Below the pieces are notes generated by a model that saw only the letters and a program-made list of their open reading frames with translations, had not been told where the DNA came from and searched no databases. Shown here piece after piece: positions 40,176 through 49,388 of a DNA stretch of 64,000 bases. The position numbers were made by a program, and so were the translations under genes. Origin of the DNA: Sphaerimonospora sp050942215 (GTDB taxonomy: Bacteria > Actinomycetota > Actinomycetes > Streptosporangiales > Streptosporangiaceae); assembly GCF_050942215.1 (NCBI RefSeq), contig NZ_CP192056.1:4278001-4342000 (forward strand), written 5' to 3'. Numbering within the stretch: position 1 is the stretch's first letter; each line of letters begins with the position of its first letter.

Positions 40176-41848
40176 TGGACGCTGTGCAAGGCACCATCGA
40201 CGATCTCGGCACTCCCCTGCGCGAGGTGACCTTCGTCGCCTTCGACCTGGAGACCACGGGCGGATCCGCCGCCGAGCACGCGGTCACCGAGATCGGCGCG
40301 GTCAAGGTGCGCGGCGGCGAGGTGCTGGGCGAGTTCGCCACGCTGGTCGACCCCGGCGGTCCCATCCCGCCGTTCATCTCGGTGCTCACCGGCATCACCG
40401 ACGCGATGGTCGTCGCCGCGCCGAAGTTCACCGAGGTGCTTCCGAGCTTCCTGGAGTTCATCGCCGGGACGACCCTGGTCGCGCACAACGCGCCCTTCGA
40501 CATGTCGTTCATCCGGGCCGCGTGCGCGGCCGGCGGCCATCCCCCGCCGGCCAACCCGGTCGTCGACACCGTCGACCTCGCCAGGCGCGTGCTCACCCGC
40601 GACGAGACCCCCAACTGCAAGCTGGCCACGCTGGCCCGCTTCTTCCGCAGCCCCAGCGAGCCGTGCCATCGGGCGCTGGCCGACGCCCGGGCGACCGTCG
40701 ACGTCCTGCACGGCCTGATCGCGCGGGTCGGCTCACTGGGCGTGCAGACGCTGGAGGAGCTGCGGAGCTACTCGCGGACGCCGACGCCCGAGCAGCGGCG
40801 CAAGCGGCACCTGGCCGAGGGCGTCCCCGGTGTCCCCGGCGTGTACGTCTTCGAGGACGCCAAGGGCGAGGCGCTCTACATCGGCAAGAGCACCCACCTG
40901 CGCAACCGCGTCCGCAGCTACTTCACGGCGAGCGAGACGCGTCCGCGTATCCGGGAGATGGTCGGCATCGCCGAACGGGTCCGCACGATCGTGTGCGCCA
41001 CCTCCCTGGAGGCCGAGATCCGCGAGCTCAGGCTGATCGGGACCACCAAACCGCGCTACAACAGACGGTCGCGCAATCCCGAGCGGGTGGTCTGGCTCAA
41101 GCTGACCGACGAGCCGTTCCCGAGGCTGAGCATCGTCCGCCGGCTCAAGGACGACGGCGCGGCGTACCTGGGCCCCTTCGGCAGCACCCGCGCGGCCGAC
41201 GACGCCCGCGCCGCCGTGCACGAGGCGCTGCCGCTGCGGCGGTGCACCGAGCGCCTGTCCGTACGCGTCCGCCGCAGTGCCTGCGTGCTCGCGGAGATCG
41301 GGCGCTGCGGCGCGCCCTGCGACGGCGGGGAGAGCGTGGAGGCCTACGCCCGCCATGTCAGCGCCGCCAGGCACGCCATGGAGCACGACCCGCAGGTCGT
41401 CTTCTCCGCGATCGAGGAGCGGATGCGGAGCCTGGCGGCCGAGCAGCGGTACGAGGAGGCGGCGGCGGAACGCGACCGGCTCTCCGCCTACCTCCGGGCG
41501 GCGGCCCGCATGCAGCGTCTGCGGTCGCTCACCACGATCCGGCAGATGGTGGCCGCCTCCCCCGCCTTCGACGGCGGATGGGACATCCACGTCATCCGGT
41601 ACGGCAGGCTCGCCGCGGCCGGCGTGATGCCGCGCGGCGCCCATCCGACGCCCTACGTGGAGGCGCTGGTCGCCACCGCCGAGACCGTCTCGCCCGGCCC
41701 CGGGCCCACCCCGGCCGCCGTCGCCGAGGAGACCGAGTGCCTGCTGCGCTGGCTCGACAGCCCCGGAGTGCGCCTGGTCCGGGTCGACGGCGTGTGGTGC
41801 CTGCCCGCGTACGGCGCCGCCCGCTTCGTCAAGCGGATCGAGCGGTAA
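40175..41848 (+). CDS. DEDDh 3'-5' exonuclease fused to a UvrC/Cho-like GIY-YIG nuclease
   Basis: 557 residues in two nuclease parts. Residues 15-185 are a DnaQ-type exonuclease with Exo I FVAFDLETTGG, Exo II HNAPFDMSFI and Exo III HRALADARATVD. Residues about 210-300 are a GIY-YIG domain (VPGVYVFEDAKGEALYIGKSTHLRNRVRSYF). A Cys-rich segment (SACVLAEIGRCGAPCDG) and a UVR-like helix pair follow. This combination is a known actinobacterial architecture thought to act in DNA repair or end processing. GTG 40175 fits a leaderless transcript; GTG 40184 is an alternative. Confidence 0.92.
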   Translation: MDAVQGTIDDLGTPLREVTFVAFDLETTGGSAAEHAVTEIGAVKVRGGEVLGEFATLVDPGGPIPPFISVLTGITDAMVVAAPKFTEVLPSFLEFIAGTTLVAHNAPFDMSFIRAACAAGGHPPPANPVVDTVDLARRVLTRDETPNCKLATLARFFRSPSEPCHRALADARATVDVLHGLIARVGSLGVQTLEELRSYSRTPTPEQRRKRHLAEGVPGVPGVYVFEDAKGEALYIGKSTHLRNRVRSYFTASETRPRIREMVGIAERVRTIVCATSLEAEIRELRLIGTTKPRYNRRSRNPERVVWLKLTDEPFPRLSIVRRLKDDGAAYLGPFGSTRAADDARAAVHEALPLRRCTERLSVRVRRSACVLAEIGRCGAPCDGGESVEAYARHVSAARHAMEHDPQVVFSAIEERMRSLAAEQRYEEAAAERDRLSAYLRAAARMQRLRSLTTIRQMVAASPAFDGGWDIHVIRYGRLAAAGVMPRGAHPTPYVEALVATAETVSPGPGPTPAAVAEETECLLRWLDSPGVRLVRVDGVWCLPAYGAARFVKRIER

Positions 41849-41908
41849 TGTCGGGTACGCACTTCACCGACATGAGACACGCCGGCACGGAAAAGCAGGA
41901 GAAGCCGA

Positions 41909-42196
41909 ATGGTCACCGCGATCGTCCACATCAAGGCGGATGTCGACCGGATTCCCGAGGTCGCCTCGGCCATCGCAGAGCTGGACGGTGTCAGCGAGGT
42001 GTACTCGATCACCGGTGAGTTCGACCTGCTGGCCATGGTCCGGGTCCAGCGCTACGACGAGGTGGCCGAGGTCGTGCCCGGCCGCCTGAACAAGGTGCCC
42101 GGCGTCCGGCACACCGAGACGCACATCGCCTTCCGCGCCTACTCCCGGCATGACCTGGACGCCGCCTTCTCCATCGGTCTCGACGCCTCCGACTGA
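41909..42196 (+). CDS. Stand-alone Lrp/AsnC ligand-binding (RAM) domain protein
   Basis: 95 residues consisting only of the RAM domain (VTAIVHIKADVDRIPEVASAIAELDGVSEVYSITGEFDLLAMVRV), without the helix-turn-helix. It cannot bind DNA by itself and may sense an amino acid or modulate a full-length Lrp partner. AGGAGAAG lies 5 bases before the ATG. It converges on qcrB; its location beside the bc1 genes recurs in actinomycetes. Confidence 0.9.
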   Translation: MVTAIVHIKADVDRIPEVASAIAELDGVSEVYSITGEFDLLAMVRVQRYDEVAEVVPGRLNKVPGVRHTETHIAFRAYSRHDLDAAFSIGLDASD

Positions 42197-42230
42197 GCCG
42201 TCGCACCGCGCCGGACGGCGCCGGCAAGCC

Positions 42231-42271
42231 TACGGCCCGGGCCGGGGACGAGAGCCCCTGCCCGGGCCGTA
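42231..42271. terminator. Bidirectional terminator between the Lrp-like gene and qcrB
   Basis: TACGGCCCGGGC (42231-42242) pairs perfectly with GCCCGGGCCGTA (42260-42271), and an inner GGGG/CCCC extends the stem. It lies between convergent stops. Confidence 0.8.
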
Positions 42272-42360
42272 CCGTTCGGTCGCCGGAGCCGGCGGCGCGT
42301 GGTCTGCGAGCCCTTCTGTGCCCCTTCGCAGCGGCACTCTCCGCGGCCCGCTGCCGCGGC

Positions 42361-43977
42361 TCAGTGGAGCTGCTTGCGCTCGCCCGCGCCGACCGCGACG
42401 TGCTCCTCCACTTCCTCCTCGTGGAGGGGGACGTGGTCGGTTCCGTACGCCTTGCTCATCTTGACGCGGAGCCTGCCGACGCCGCTGCGCAGGCCCTTCG
42501 GCGGGACCTCCTCGCCGTCGACGCCGCCATCGATGATCGGGATTTCCTTCTTCCCGCGGATGTGCGCCGCGATGTCCTCCGCCGGAGGCGTGTGGACCTC
42601 GATGTACTCGCCGTTCGGCATCCGCTTGATCACGCCGGACTCCACGCCGTGCGACAGCACCTCGGCGTCCTTGCGCTGCAGGCCGATGCAGATCCGGTAG
42701 GCGACGAAGTACGCGATCGCCGGGCCGGCGAAGATGGCGATCCGTCCGAGGATCGTCGTGGTGTACAGGCTGATGTGGAAGGTGGACGAGATCTCGTCGT
42801 TGGCGCCCAGCAGCCACAGAACGCCGTAGAACGTGATGCCTGCCATGCCGATCGCGGTGCGGTGCGGGTTGTTGCGCGGCCGGTCGCAGAGGTGGTGCTC
42901 GCGGCGGTCGCCGGTCACCCACTGTTCCAGGAACGGATACAGCGCCAGACCCGTCATCACGATGCCCAGTGGCACGAGCGCCGGGATCAGCACGCTCATG
43001 GCGAACGTGTACCCGAAGACGTTGAACTCCCACGCCGGCATGAGCCGTAGCGAGCCTTCGAGGAAGCCCATGTAGAAGTCGGGCTGCGATCCCGCCGAGA
43101 TGTCCGCCGGCGTGTAGGGACCGTACAGCCAGACCGGGTTGATCTGGGCGAACGTCCCCAGCAGGGCGATCACCCCGAAGGTGAACAGGAAGAACGCCCC
43201 GGCCTTCGCCATGAACGTCGGGTAGAAGGGGGCGCCCACGACGTTGCTCTCGGTGCGGCCCTTGCCCGGCATCTGGGTGTGCTTCTGCACCCACATGAGG
43301 ATCATGTGAGCGGAGATCAACGCGAGCAGGATGCCCGGGATGAGCAGGATGTGCAGCGAGTAGAAGCGCGAGATCACGTCGTGGCCCGGATACTCGCCGC
43401 CGAAGAGGAAGAACGAGATGTAGGTGCCCACGATCGGGATCGACAGGGCGACGCCCTGGGTGATCCGCAGACCCGCGCCGGAGAGCAGGTCGTCGGGGAG
43501 GGAGTATCCGGTGAGGCCCTCCACCAGCGCCAGCGACAGCAGGAGCACGCCGATGAGCCAGTTCAGCTCACGCGGCTTGCGGTACGCACCGGTGAAGAAC
43601 ACCCGGAGCATGTGCACCATCATCCCGGCCACGAACAGCAGCGCGGCCCAGTGGTGCATCTGCCTGATCAGCAGGCCGCCCCGGACGTCGAACGTGATGT
43701 GCAGCGTCGAGGCGTAGGCCTCCGACATCTGCACGCCGTACAGCGGGGCGTAGCTGCCGAGGTAGGTGGTGTGACCCATGCCCGGCTTGAACCAGAACGT
43801 CAGGAACGTCCCGGTCAGCAGCAGAATGATGAAAGAGTAGAGCGCGATCTCCCCGAGCAGGAATGACCAGTGGTCGGGGAAGACCTTCCTCAGGTTGCGC
43901 CTGAGGAAGCTGCCCGCGCCCAGGCGCTCGTCGAGGAACGTCGAGGTTCCGGCGATGGCCTTGGGAGGAGCGTTCAT
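42361..43977 (-). CDS. qcrB: Cytochrome bc1 complex, cytochrome b subunit
   Basis: 538 residues. It carries the two b-type haems (histidines in LLIRQMHHWAALLFVAGMMVHMLR and FYSLHILLIPGILLALISAHMILM) and the quinol sites. About nine hydrophobic helices are followed by an extended hydrophilic C-terminus of roughly 130 residues, typical of actinobacterial QcrB. It oxidises menaquinol in the bc1-aa3 supercomplex. The ATG overlaps the qcrA stop (ATGA), with GGGAGA upstream. It is the last gene of ctaE-qcrC-qcrA-qcrB. Confidence 0.97.
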   Translation of the reverse strand: MNAPPKAIAGTSTFLDERLGAGSFLRRNLRKVFPDHWSFLLGEIALYSFIILLLTGTFLTFWFKPGMGHTTYLGSYAPLYGVQMSEAYASTLHITFDVRGGLLIRQMHHWAALLFVAGMMVHMLRVFFTGAYRKPRELNWLIGVLLLSLALVEGLTGYSLPDDLLSGAGLRITQGVALSIPIVGTYISFFLFGGEYPGHDVISRFYSLHILLIPGILLALISAHMILMWVQKHTQMPGKGRTESNVVGAPFYPTFMAKAGAFFLFTFGVIALLGTFAQINPVWLYGPYTPADISAGSQPDFYMGFLEGSLRLMPAWEFNVFGYTFAMSVLIPALVPLGIVMTGLALYPFLEQWVTGDRREHHLCDRPRNNPHRTAIGMAGITFYGVLWLLGANDEISSTFHISLYTTTILGRIAIFAGPAIAYFVAYRICIGLQRKDAEVLSHGVESGVIKRMPNGEYIEVHTPPAEDIAAHIRGKKEIPIIDGGVDGEEVPPKGLRSGVGRLRVKMSKAYGTDHVPLHEEEVEEHVAVGAGERKQLH

Positions 43978-45053
43978 GACTTGGTCTCCCTTGCTTCCGC
44001 CTCGGCGTCGCCGCGCTCCCAGAAGCTGGGGCCGACGGGGACGTGGAAGTCGGACTTGGCGATGAGGTAGCCCTCGTCGTCGATCCCGATGGGGAGCTGC
44101 GGCAGCGGCCGGGCGGCGGGGCCGAAGATGACCTTGGCGCCGTCGGCCGCGTCGAACGTCGACTGGTGGCACGGGCAGAGGATGTGATGGGTCGTCTGCT
44201 CGTACAGCGCGGCGGGGCAGCCCACATGGGTGCAGATCTTCGAGTAGGCCACGATGCCGTCGTGCGTCCAGTTCAGGTTCGTACCCGACTTGAACTCCTC
44301 CTGCCGGAGCTTGAGCAGGATCAGCGTGGCCTTGGCCAGCTCGTTCAGGTCGTGCTCGTAACCCTCGGGGACCACCGAGAGGATGCCGCCCGGCGAGTTG
44401 AAGTCGGCGGCGCGGATCGGCTGCCCGGTGCCCTCGACCACGAGCCGGCGAGGCTTGCCGCTCTCGGTCGGCTTGCCCCAGACGGTGTGGCGCAGCACGG
44501 TGCCCGGCAGCGGGCCGAGGTCCTTGAGCAGCACCAGCGGGGCAAGGCCGAGCGGAGCCGCGGCCAGCAGGAGCGTACGGCGCAGCAGCCCGTGCTTGAC
44601 GAAGCCGCTCTCGTTCGCGCCCTTGAGGAACGTCTCCTTGACGTACTCGCGGGTCTCCGGATCGGAGACCATCGCGTGACGCTCCTGGACCAGGTTGTAC
44701 TTCGGCATGATCTGCCGGACCCAGACCGTGATGCCGATCGCCAGCGAGAGCAGCGCCAGCGTGAGCGTGCCGCCGAGCGCGAAGTTCGACGTGGCGGTGC
44801 TGTCGATGTCGCCGACCTGGAACGCCACATAGGAGGCGATGAATCCCGCGCCGGCCAGGAACGTGATCGTGAACAGCAGCGCGACCACGCGCTCGGCCCG
44901 GCGAGCGGCCACCGGGTCCTGTTCTATGACCCCCGGGTCCCCCGGGGGCGCGTGCACCGGTTCCTCGCCGAGGCTTGGCCCGGCGGCGGGCGGCGTGCCG
45001 ACGACGCGCGCCGGGACCCGGCCCTCGGGCTGTTCGATGTCGTTGTCTGTCAT
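43974..45053 (-). CDS. qcrA: Cytochrome bc1 complex, Rieske iron-sulfur subunit
   Basis: 359 residues. The [2Fe-2S] Rieske cluster is held by CTHVGC (box 1) and CPCHQS (box 2) near residues 290-315. Three hydrophobic helices (about 60-85, 90-112 and 160-185) precede the cluster domain, as in the actinobacterial form, unlike the single-helix mitochondrial protein. It takes electrons from menaquinol to the cytochrome c subunit. Its GTG/ATG start overlaps qcrC (start 45053, qcrC stop 45050). Confidence 0.97.
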   Translation of the reverse strand: MTDNDIEQPEGRVPARVVGTPPAAGPSLGEEPVHAPPGDPGVIEQDPVAARRAERVVALLFTITFLAGAGFIASYVAFQVGDIDSTATSNFALGGTLTLALLSLAIGITVWVRQIMPKYNLVQERHAMVSDPETREYVKETFLKGANESGFVKHGLLRRTLLLAAAPLGLAPLVLLKDLGPLPGTVLRHTVWGKPTESGKPRRLVVEGTGQPIRAADFNSPGGILSVVPEGYEHDLNELAKATLILLKLRQEEFKSGTNLNWTHDGIVAYSKICTHVGCPAALYEQTTHHILCPCHQSTFDAADGAKVIFGPAARPLPQLPIGIDDEGYLIAKSDFHVPVGPSFWERGDAEAEARETKS

Positions 45054-45883
45054 GCCTTCACCCGCCGTCTCTTAGCGGTGATCCAGATGGCGGCGAGGGA
45101 GAGGAGCCCGAGGCCGGCGATCCACGCCACGAGACCCTCGGTGACGGGGCCGATTCGCATGAGACCGGAGCCGCCCGGGTCCACCTGCTGCCGCACGTGC
45201 GTGATGTAGGCGATCATGTCCCGCTTCTGCTCCGGGGTGATCGTCGTGTCGTTGAACACCGGCATCGCCTGCGGGCCGGTGATCATCGCCTCGTAGATCT
45301 CGGTCGGAGTCGCCGGATTCAGCGTCGGCGCGTGCTTGCCGTACGTCAGGGCGCCGCCGGAACCGGTGAAGTTGTGGCACTGGATGCAGTTCGCCCGGAA
45401 CAGCTCACCCCCCTTGGCGGGGTCGCCCTTGGCCGGATCGACCTGCTCGGCGGTCGGGATGGTCGGACCGCCGCCCAGCGACTGGACGTAGGCGGCGAGC
45501 TGGCTGATCGCCTCGTCCGTCGCCCACTCGGGGCGCGGCTTGCGCAGTGCCTGCGGGCCGGCGTCGCCCATCGGCATGCGGCCGCTGCTGACCTGGAAGT
45601 CCACGGCCGCTGCGCCGACGCCGATCAGCGTGGGAGCCTTGTCGGTGCCCTCGGCGTTCATGCCGTGGCAGCTCGCACAGTGGGCCACGAAGAGGCTCTT
45701 GCCCTGCGCGGTGTCGTCGGCCTTGCCGGACGCGATCGCGGCGTCCGCTGTGCTGCCGTTCGGCGCGGCAAGGGCGTACCCCCCGCCGAGCAGACCAAGC
45801 GCGAGCGCCACGACGGCGATTCGCGCGAGGGGATGGCGCCGTCGGGCGGTGGTGGAGTTCACCGAAATTCCCGTTCCGATCAT
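45050..45883 (-). CDS. qcrC: Cytochrome bc1 complex, di-haem cytochrome c subunit
   Basis: 277 residues. An N-terminal membrane anchor (about 20-40), two class I c-type haem sites (CASCH at 69-73 and CIQCH at 166-170) and a C-terminal transmembrane helix (about 248-268) are all visible. The two haems replace a soluble cytochrome c and wire the bc1 complex to the aa3 oxidase directly. The ATG at 45883 overlaps the ctaE stop (ATGA); GTG 45862 is possible. Confidence 0.97.
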   Translation of the reverse strand: MIGTGISVNSTTARRRHPLARIAVVALALGLLGGGYALAAPNGSTADAAIASGKADDTAQGKSLFVAHCASCHGMNAEGTDKAPTLIGVGAAAVDFQVSSGRMPMGDAGPQALRKPRPEWATDEAISQLAAYVQSLGGGPTIPTAEQVDPAKGDPAKGGELFRANCIQCHNFTGSGGALTYGKHAPTLNPATPTEIYEAMITGPQAMPVFNDTTITPEQKRDMIAYITHVRQQVDPGGSGLMRIGPVTEGLVAWIAGLGLLSLAAIWITAKRRRVKA

Positions 45884-46497
45884 TTGATGATGTAGATGGT
45901 CGCGAAAAGGCCGATCCAGACCACGTCGACGAAATGCCAGTAGTAGGACACGACGATGGCGCTGGTCTGCTGCTCATACGTCAAGCGCTTCGCGGCGTAC
46001 GTGCGTCCCAGGATGAACAGGAACGCGATCAGGCCACCCGTCACGTGCAGGCCGTGGAAGCCCGTGGTCAGGTAGAACACCGAGTCATACGGCGTGTGCG
46101 AGAGGACGTGCCCCTCGCTCACGAGCTTCGCGTACTCGTAGAGCTGACCGCCGATGAAGAAGGCGCCCATCAGGAAGCTCACGATGTACCAGAACCGCAG
46201 CTTCTTGACGTCGCCCCGCTCCACGGCCCACACGCCCAGCTGACACGTGACACTCGACAGGACCAGGACGGTCGTGTTGAAGGTCGCGAACGGGACGTCG
46301 AGGTGAGCCTCCGGCCATGGTTGGCCCTGCCCCATGCTGACCGAACGGATGGTGAAGTACATCGCGAACAGCGCCGCGAAGAACATGAGCTCGGAGGACA
46401 ACCACACGATGGTGCCGACCTGAACAAGGTTCGGCCGGCTCGACCCGTGCGGTCGCGTCGTCGTAGTAATTGCGGATGCTGTCGCCACGTCTAGCAT
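45880..46497 (-). CDS. ctaE: Cytochrome c oxidase subunit III
   Basis: 205 residues with five hydrophobic helices: IVWLSSELMFFAALFAMYF, the TTVLVLSSVTCQLG segment, FHGLHVTGGLIAF and SYYWHFVDVVWIGLFATIYII at the end, as in COX3 of actinobacteria. It stabilises the oxidase core. ATG 46497 has GGGGAG 9 bases upstream; the frame extends further but only into the promoter region. It is first in the operon with qcrCAB, separate from ctaCDF further on. Confidence 0.96.
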   Translation of the reverse strand: MLDVATASAITTTTRPHGSSRPNLVQVGTIVWLSSELMFFAALFAMYFTIRSVSMGQGQPWPEAHLDVPFATFNTTVLVLSSVTCQLGVWAVERGDVKKLRFWYIVSFLMGAFFIGGQLYEYAKLVSEGHVLSHTPYDSVFYLTTGFHGLHVTGGLIAFLFILGRTYAAKRLTYEQQTSAIVVSYYWHFVDVVWIGLFATIYIIK

Positions 46498-46581
46498 TAT
46501 TGCGGCTCCCCAGGTCGGGTCGGCCCACGACCCCCCACTAGGGTCACCCCAAGCCCCGGGAACCAGCACCGTACGGCAATG

Positions 46582-46595
46582 GTACCGGCCGGTAC
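46582..46595. promoter_or_regulatory. Palindrome in the ctaE / receiver-protein divergent region
   Basis: GTACCGGCCGGTAC is a perfect 14-bp palindrome about 85 bases from each start, with CCGTACGG close by. It is a candidate operator; no known consensus is matched. Confidence 0.3.
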
Positions 46596-46679
46596 GGCGA
46601 TGCCGGCGGGCGCTGCGTCCCTGTCACGGCGCCGGTAGCATCAGATGACCATACTCCGCGATTCGACAGTGAGCGTGAC

Positions 46680-47072
46680 ATGAGGGTTCTCGTCTACAGC
46701 GACGACGCAGGCACCAGGGAGAAGGTGCGGCTGGCCATCGGGCGGCGTCCGGCCGCTGACGTGCCCCTCGCCGAGGTCGTCGAGTGCGCGACCCAGCCGG
46801 CCGTGGTCAAGCACCTCGACTCCGGGGAGATCGACGTGGCCGTCCTGGACGGCGAGGCCGCCCCGGCCGGGGGCATGGGGATCTGCCGGCAGGCCAAGGA
46901 CGAGGTGCACGACTGCCCGCCGATCGTGCTGCTGATCGCCCGGCGCGACGACCGGTGGCTGGCCAACTGGTCCGGCGCCGACGCGGTGGTGGCCCAGCCG
47001 CTCGATCCCGTCGTCCTCGCCGAGGCCGTCGCCGACCTCATGCGGCGCAGGCTCGCCGCCGCCAGGGGATGA
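46680..47072 (+). CDS. Degenerate receiver-domain protein
   Basis: 130 residues that form a single response-regulator receiver fold: RVLVYSDDAG with the acidic pair, Asp57 in VAVLDGEA and a C-terminal LDPVVLAEAVADLMRRR helix. The conserved switch Lys before Pro is Gln here (VAQPLDP), and the switch Ser/Thr position reads Ala (LLIAR), so ordinary phospho-signalling is doubtful. There is no output domain. It is a conserved neighbour of trpD and ctaE in actinomycetes. A ribosome site before the ATG is weak. Confidence 0.8.
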   Translation: MRVLVYSDDAGTREKVRLAIGRRPAADVPLAEVVECATQPAVVKHLDSGEIDVAVLDGEAAPAGGMGICRQAKDEVHDCPPIVLLIARRDDRWLANWSGADAVVAQPLDPVVLAEAVADLMRRRLAAARG

Positions 47073-47118
47073 CCGACCCCGTCTCCGCCAACCCCCCAGC
47101 CTCCGATAAGGGGAAGAA

Positions 47119-48177
47119 ATGGACCTGCGCACCACCTGGCCCTCCGTGCTGAGTGCCCTCCTCGCCGGTGAGAACCTCACGTCGGACGAGACGGCGTGGG
47201 CCATGAACGAGATCATGTCGGGCACGGCGACGCAGGCGCAGATCGCCGCGTTCGCGGTCGCGCTGCGTGCCAAGGGCGAGACGGTCGCCGAGGTGGCCGG
47301 CCTGGCCCGCACCATGCTCGACCGCGCCACCCCGCTGTCCGTACCCGGGCCCGTGGTCGACGTCGTCGGCACCGGCGGCGACCGCGCCCACACGGTCAAC
47401 GTGTCGACCATGGCCGCCGTGGTGGCGGCGGCGGCCGGCGCACGGGTGGTCAAGCACGGCAACCGCGCCGCCTCCTCGCTGTGCGGCGCCGCCGACGTGC
47501 TGGAGCACCTGGGCGTGGTCCTCGACCTGCCGCCCCAGGTCACCGCGAAGGTCGCGGTGGAGGCGGGCATCGCGTTCTGCTTCGCGCAGCTCTACCACCC
47601 CGCGCTGCGGTTCGTCGGCCCGGCGCGCAAGGAGATCGGCGTGCCGACGTTCTTCAACTTCCTCGGCCCGCTGACCAACCCGGCCCGGCCCGCCGCGCAG
47701 GCCATCGGCGTCTACGACGCGCGCATGCTGCCGGTGGTGGCCGGGGTGTTCGCCGAGCGCGGCGTCTCCGCGCTGGTGTTCCGCGGCGACGACGGCCTCG
47801 ACGAGCTGTCGACGGCGGCGCCGTCCACGGTCTTCGTCGTCCGCGAGGGCAGCGCCACGCAGGTCGGCTTCGACCCCGCCGACATCGGGGTCCCCCGATC
47901 GCGGCCGGAGGATCTGCGCGGCGGCGACGTCGGGTTCAACGCGGGAGCCGTACGAGACCTGGTGAACGGGAAGGCAGGCCCGGTACGCGACGCGGTGCTG
48001 GTCAACGCGGCCGCCACGCTGGTCGCCCTGGACATCGCGCTCGGCGAGACCGACTGCGCCGACATGGTCGCCGACATGGGCGCGGCGTACGCGCGTGCGG
48101 CCGAGGCCGTCGACTCCGGCCGGGCGGCGGCCACGCTGGACCGGTGGGTCGAGGCCAGCCGCTCGCCCGCCGCCTGA
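47119..48177 (+). CDS. trpD: Anthranilate phosphoribosyltransferase
   Basis: This enzyme transfers phosphoribose to anthranilate in tryptophan synthesis. The 352-residue chain has VVGTGGDRAHTVNVSTMAAVVAAAAG (PRPP site), VKHGNRAASSLCGAADVLE, FCFAQLYHPALRFVGPARKEIGVPTFFNFLGPLTNPA and GDDGLDELSTAAP. All catalytic motifs are intact. The gene stands apart from other trp genes, as it often does in actinomycetes, where it lies beside ctaE. AAGGGGAAG lies 3 bases before the ATG. Confidence 0.97.
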   Translation: MDLRTTWPSVLSALLAGENLTSDETAWAMNEIMSGTATQAQIAAFAVALRAKGETVAEVAGLARTMLDRATPLSVPGPVVDVVGTGGDRAHTVNVSTMAAVVAAAAGARVVKHGNRAASSLCGAADVLEHLGVVLDLPPQVTAKVAVEAGIAFCFAQLYHPALRFVGPARKEIGVPTFFNFLGPLTNPARPAAQAIGVYDARMLPVVAGVFAERGVSALVFRGDDGLDELSTAAPSTVFVVREGSATQVGFDPADIGVPRSRPEDLRGGDVGFNAGAVRDLVNGKAGPVRDAVLVNAAATLVALDIALGETDCADMVADMGAAYARAAEAVDSGRAAATLDRWVEASRSPAA

Positions 48178-48224
48178 GCGGTCACGCCCGTACGGGCGCC
48201 CACGGGAGGTCACGCGGCGGGGTT

Positions 48225-49388
48225 CTACAGGGAGGCGGCGGTGTCGGCGCGCAGGCGGCTCGACTTGAGCCACTGCTGCCATGAGTTCTCCCAGTAGCTC
48301 CAGCCGTTGGTCGGGTCGACCTGCCGAGGCGAACCGGTGACGATGATCGGATCGCCGAGCAGGGTGTTGTTCATGAACCACTTGGCGTTGGTCGGGCTGA
48401 GATTCACACAGCCGTGGCTCACGTTGGCGCTGCCCTGGTCGCCGACGGACCACGGCGCCCCGTGGACGTACTCCCCCGTGTCGGAGAACCGCACGTTGCT
48501 GTAGGTGGTGGTCTGGTAGTAGCCGGACTGGCCCGGGCCGGCGTCCGGCGACGTCATCACGGTGACAGGTTCACGGGACATCGCGACGTGGACCCCGTTC
48601 GTCGTGTAATGCCGCATGACGCCGCCGCGCCCCGCGCTGATCGGGAAGTTCCTGATGAGCTCGCCGTCGCGCTTGATCTGCATGTGGTGGCTCTGGGTGT
48701 CGGCGACGCTGATCTGCGACCGCCCGATCTGGAAGTCCCTCGTGTAGTCCTGCTTGCCGTACACGCCGTCGGCGCCGCGAACGCCCGCCAGGCGTGCGAC
48801 GAGACGCACCTTGGTGTAGGCGGGCCAGTACTCCTTGGGCCGGAACACCACGCGATCCTTGCCGAGCCAGTGCCAGGCGCCCGTGATCGGCTTGGAGGCC
48901 TGGACGACGAGGTTGCGTTCGATCGACACGCGGTCGGTGACCGGCTGGTCGAAAGTGATCATGATGGGCATGCCCACGCCCACCGTGAGGCCGGTCTCCT
49001 TGTCCGGGAGCAGGGTCTTGATGCCGAAGCTCTTGCCCGCCGCTTTCGTGGAGAACCGGCTCGTCCGCTCGGCCGAGGCCCCACCACGGCCGGCGACGAC
49101 CGCGTGGACCCGGTAGGAGACGCCGGGGGCCATCGGACGCTCGCTGTGCCACCGTGTGCGGTCCGCGCTGTAGAAACCCGCCACGGGCCGTCCAGCGGCC
49201 TCCACGGTGACGCTTTTCAGCGTCCCCCCGGCGGCTCCCACCATGATGGGCTGCTCGGGAGGCAGCTCTCTGGCCCCGTCGATCGGGAAGATGTTCACCG
49301 CGGCCTTGGGCGTCTCGTCGTCCCCCGACGTGCCCGAACATCCGGTAAGCAGCACCAGCAAGGTCAACGCCCCCGCAGCAGCTCGCAC
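48225..49388 (-). CDS. L,D-transpeptidase lipoprotein
   Basis: This enzyme makes 3-3 peptidoglycan cross-links. The 387 residues start with a lipoprotein signal (LLVLLTGCSG, Cys about 17). Two Ig-like domains follow (about 35-230; FPIDGARELPPEQPIMVG), then the YkuD catalytic domain with HGAPWSVGDQGSANVSHGCVNLSP, which holds the active-site His and Cys. A C-terminal tail is rich in Trp (WSYWENSWQQWLKSS). It resembles mycobacterial LdtMt2. GTG 49388 has GGAGGGGGA upstream. It converges on trpD. Confidence 0.95.
   Translation of the reverse strand: MRAAAGALTLLVLLTGCSGTSGDDETPKAAVNIFPIDGARELPPEQPIMVGAAGGTLKSVTVEAAGRPVAGFYSADRTRWHSERPMAPGVSYRVHAVVAGRGGASAERTSRFSTKAAGKSFGIKTLLPDKETGLTVGVGMPIMITFDQPVTDRVSIERNLVVQASKPITGAWHWLGKDRVVFRPKEYWPAYTKVRLVARLAGVRGADGVYGKQDYTRDFQIGRSQISVADTQSHHMQIKRDGELIRNFPISAGRGGVMRHYTTNGVHVAMSREPVTVMTSPDAGPGQSGYYQTTTYSNVRFSDTGEYVHGAPWSVGDQGSANVSHGCVNLSPTNAKWFMNNTLLGDPIIVTGSPRQVDPTNGWSYWENSWQQWLKSSRLRADTAASL

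Noticed and set aside
46582..46595. GTACCGGCCGGTAC as a known regulator box
   Set aside because: It is a perfect palindrome but matches no consensus I can name, so it was listed only as a weak candidate.
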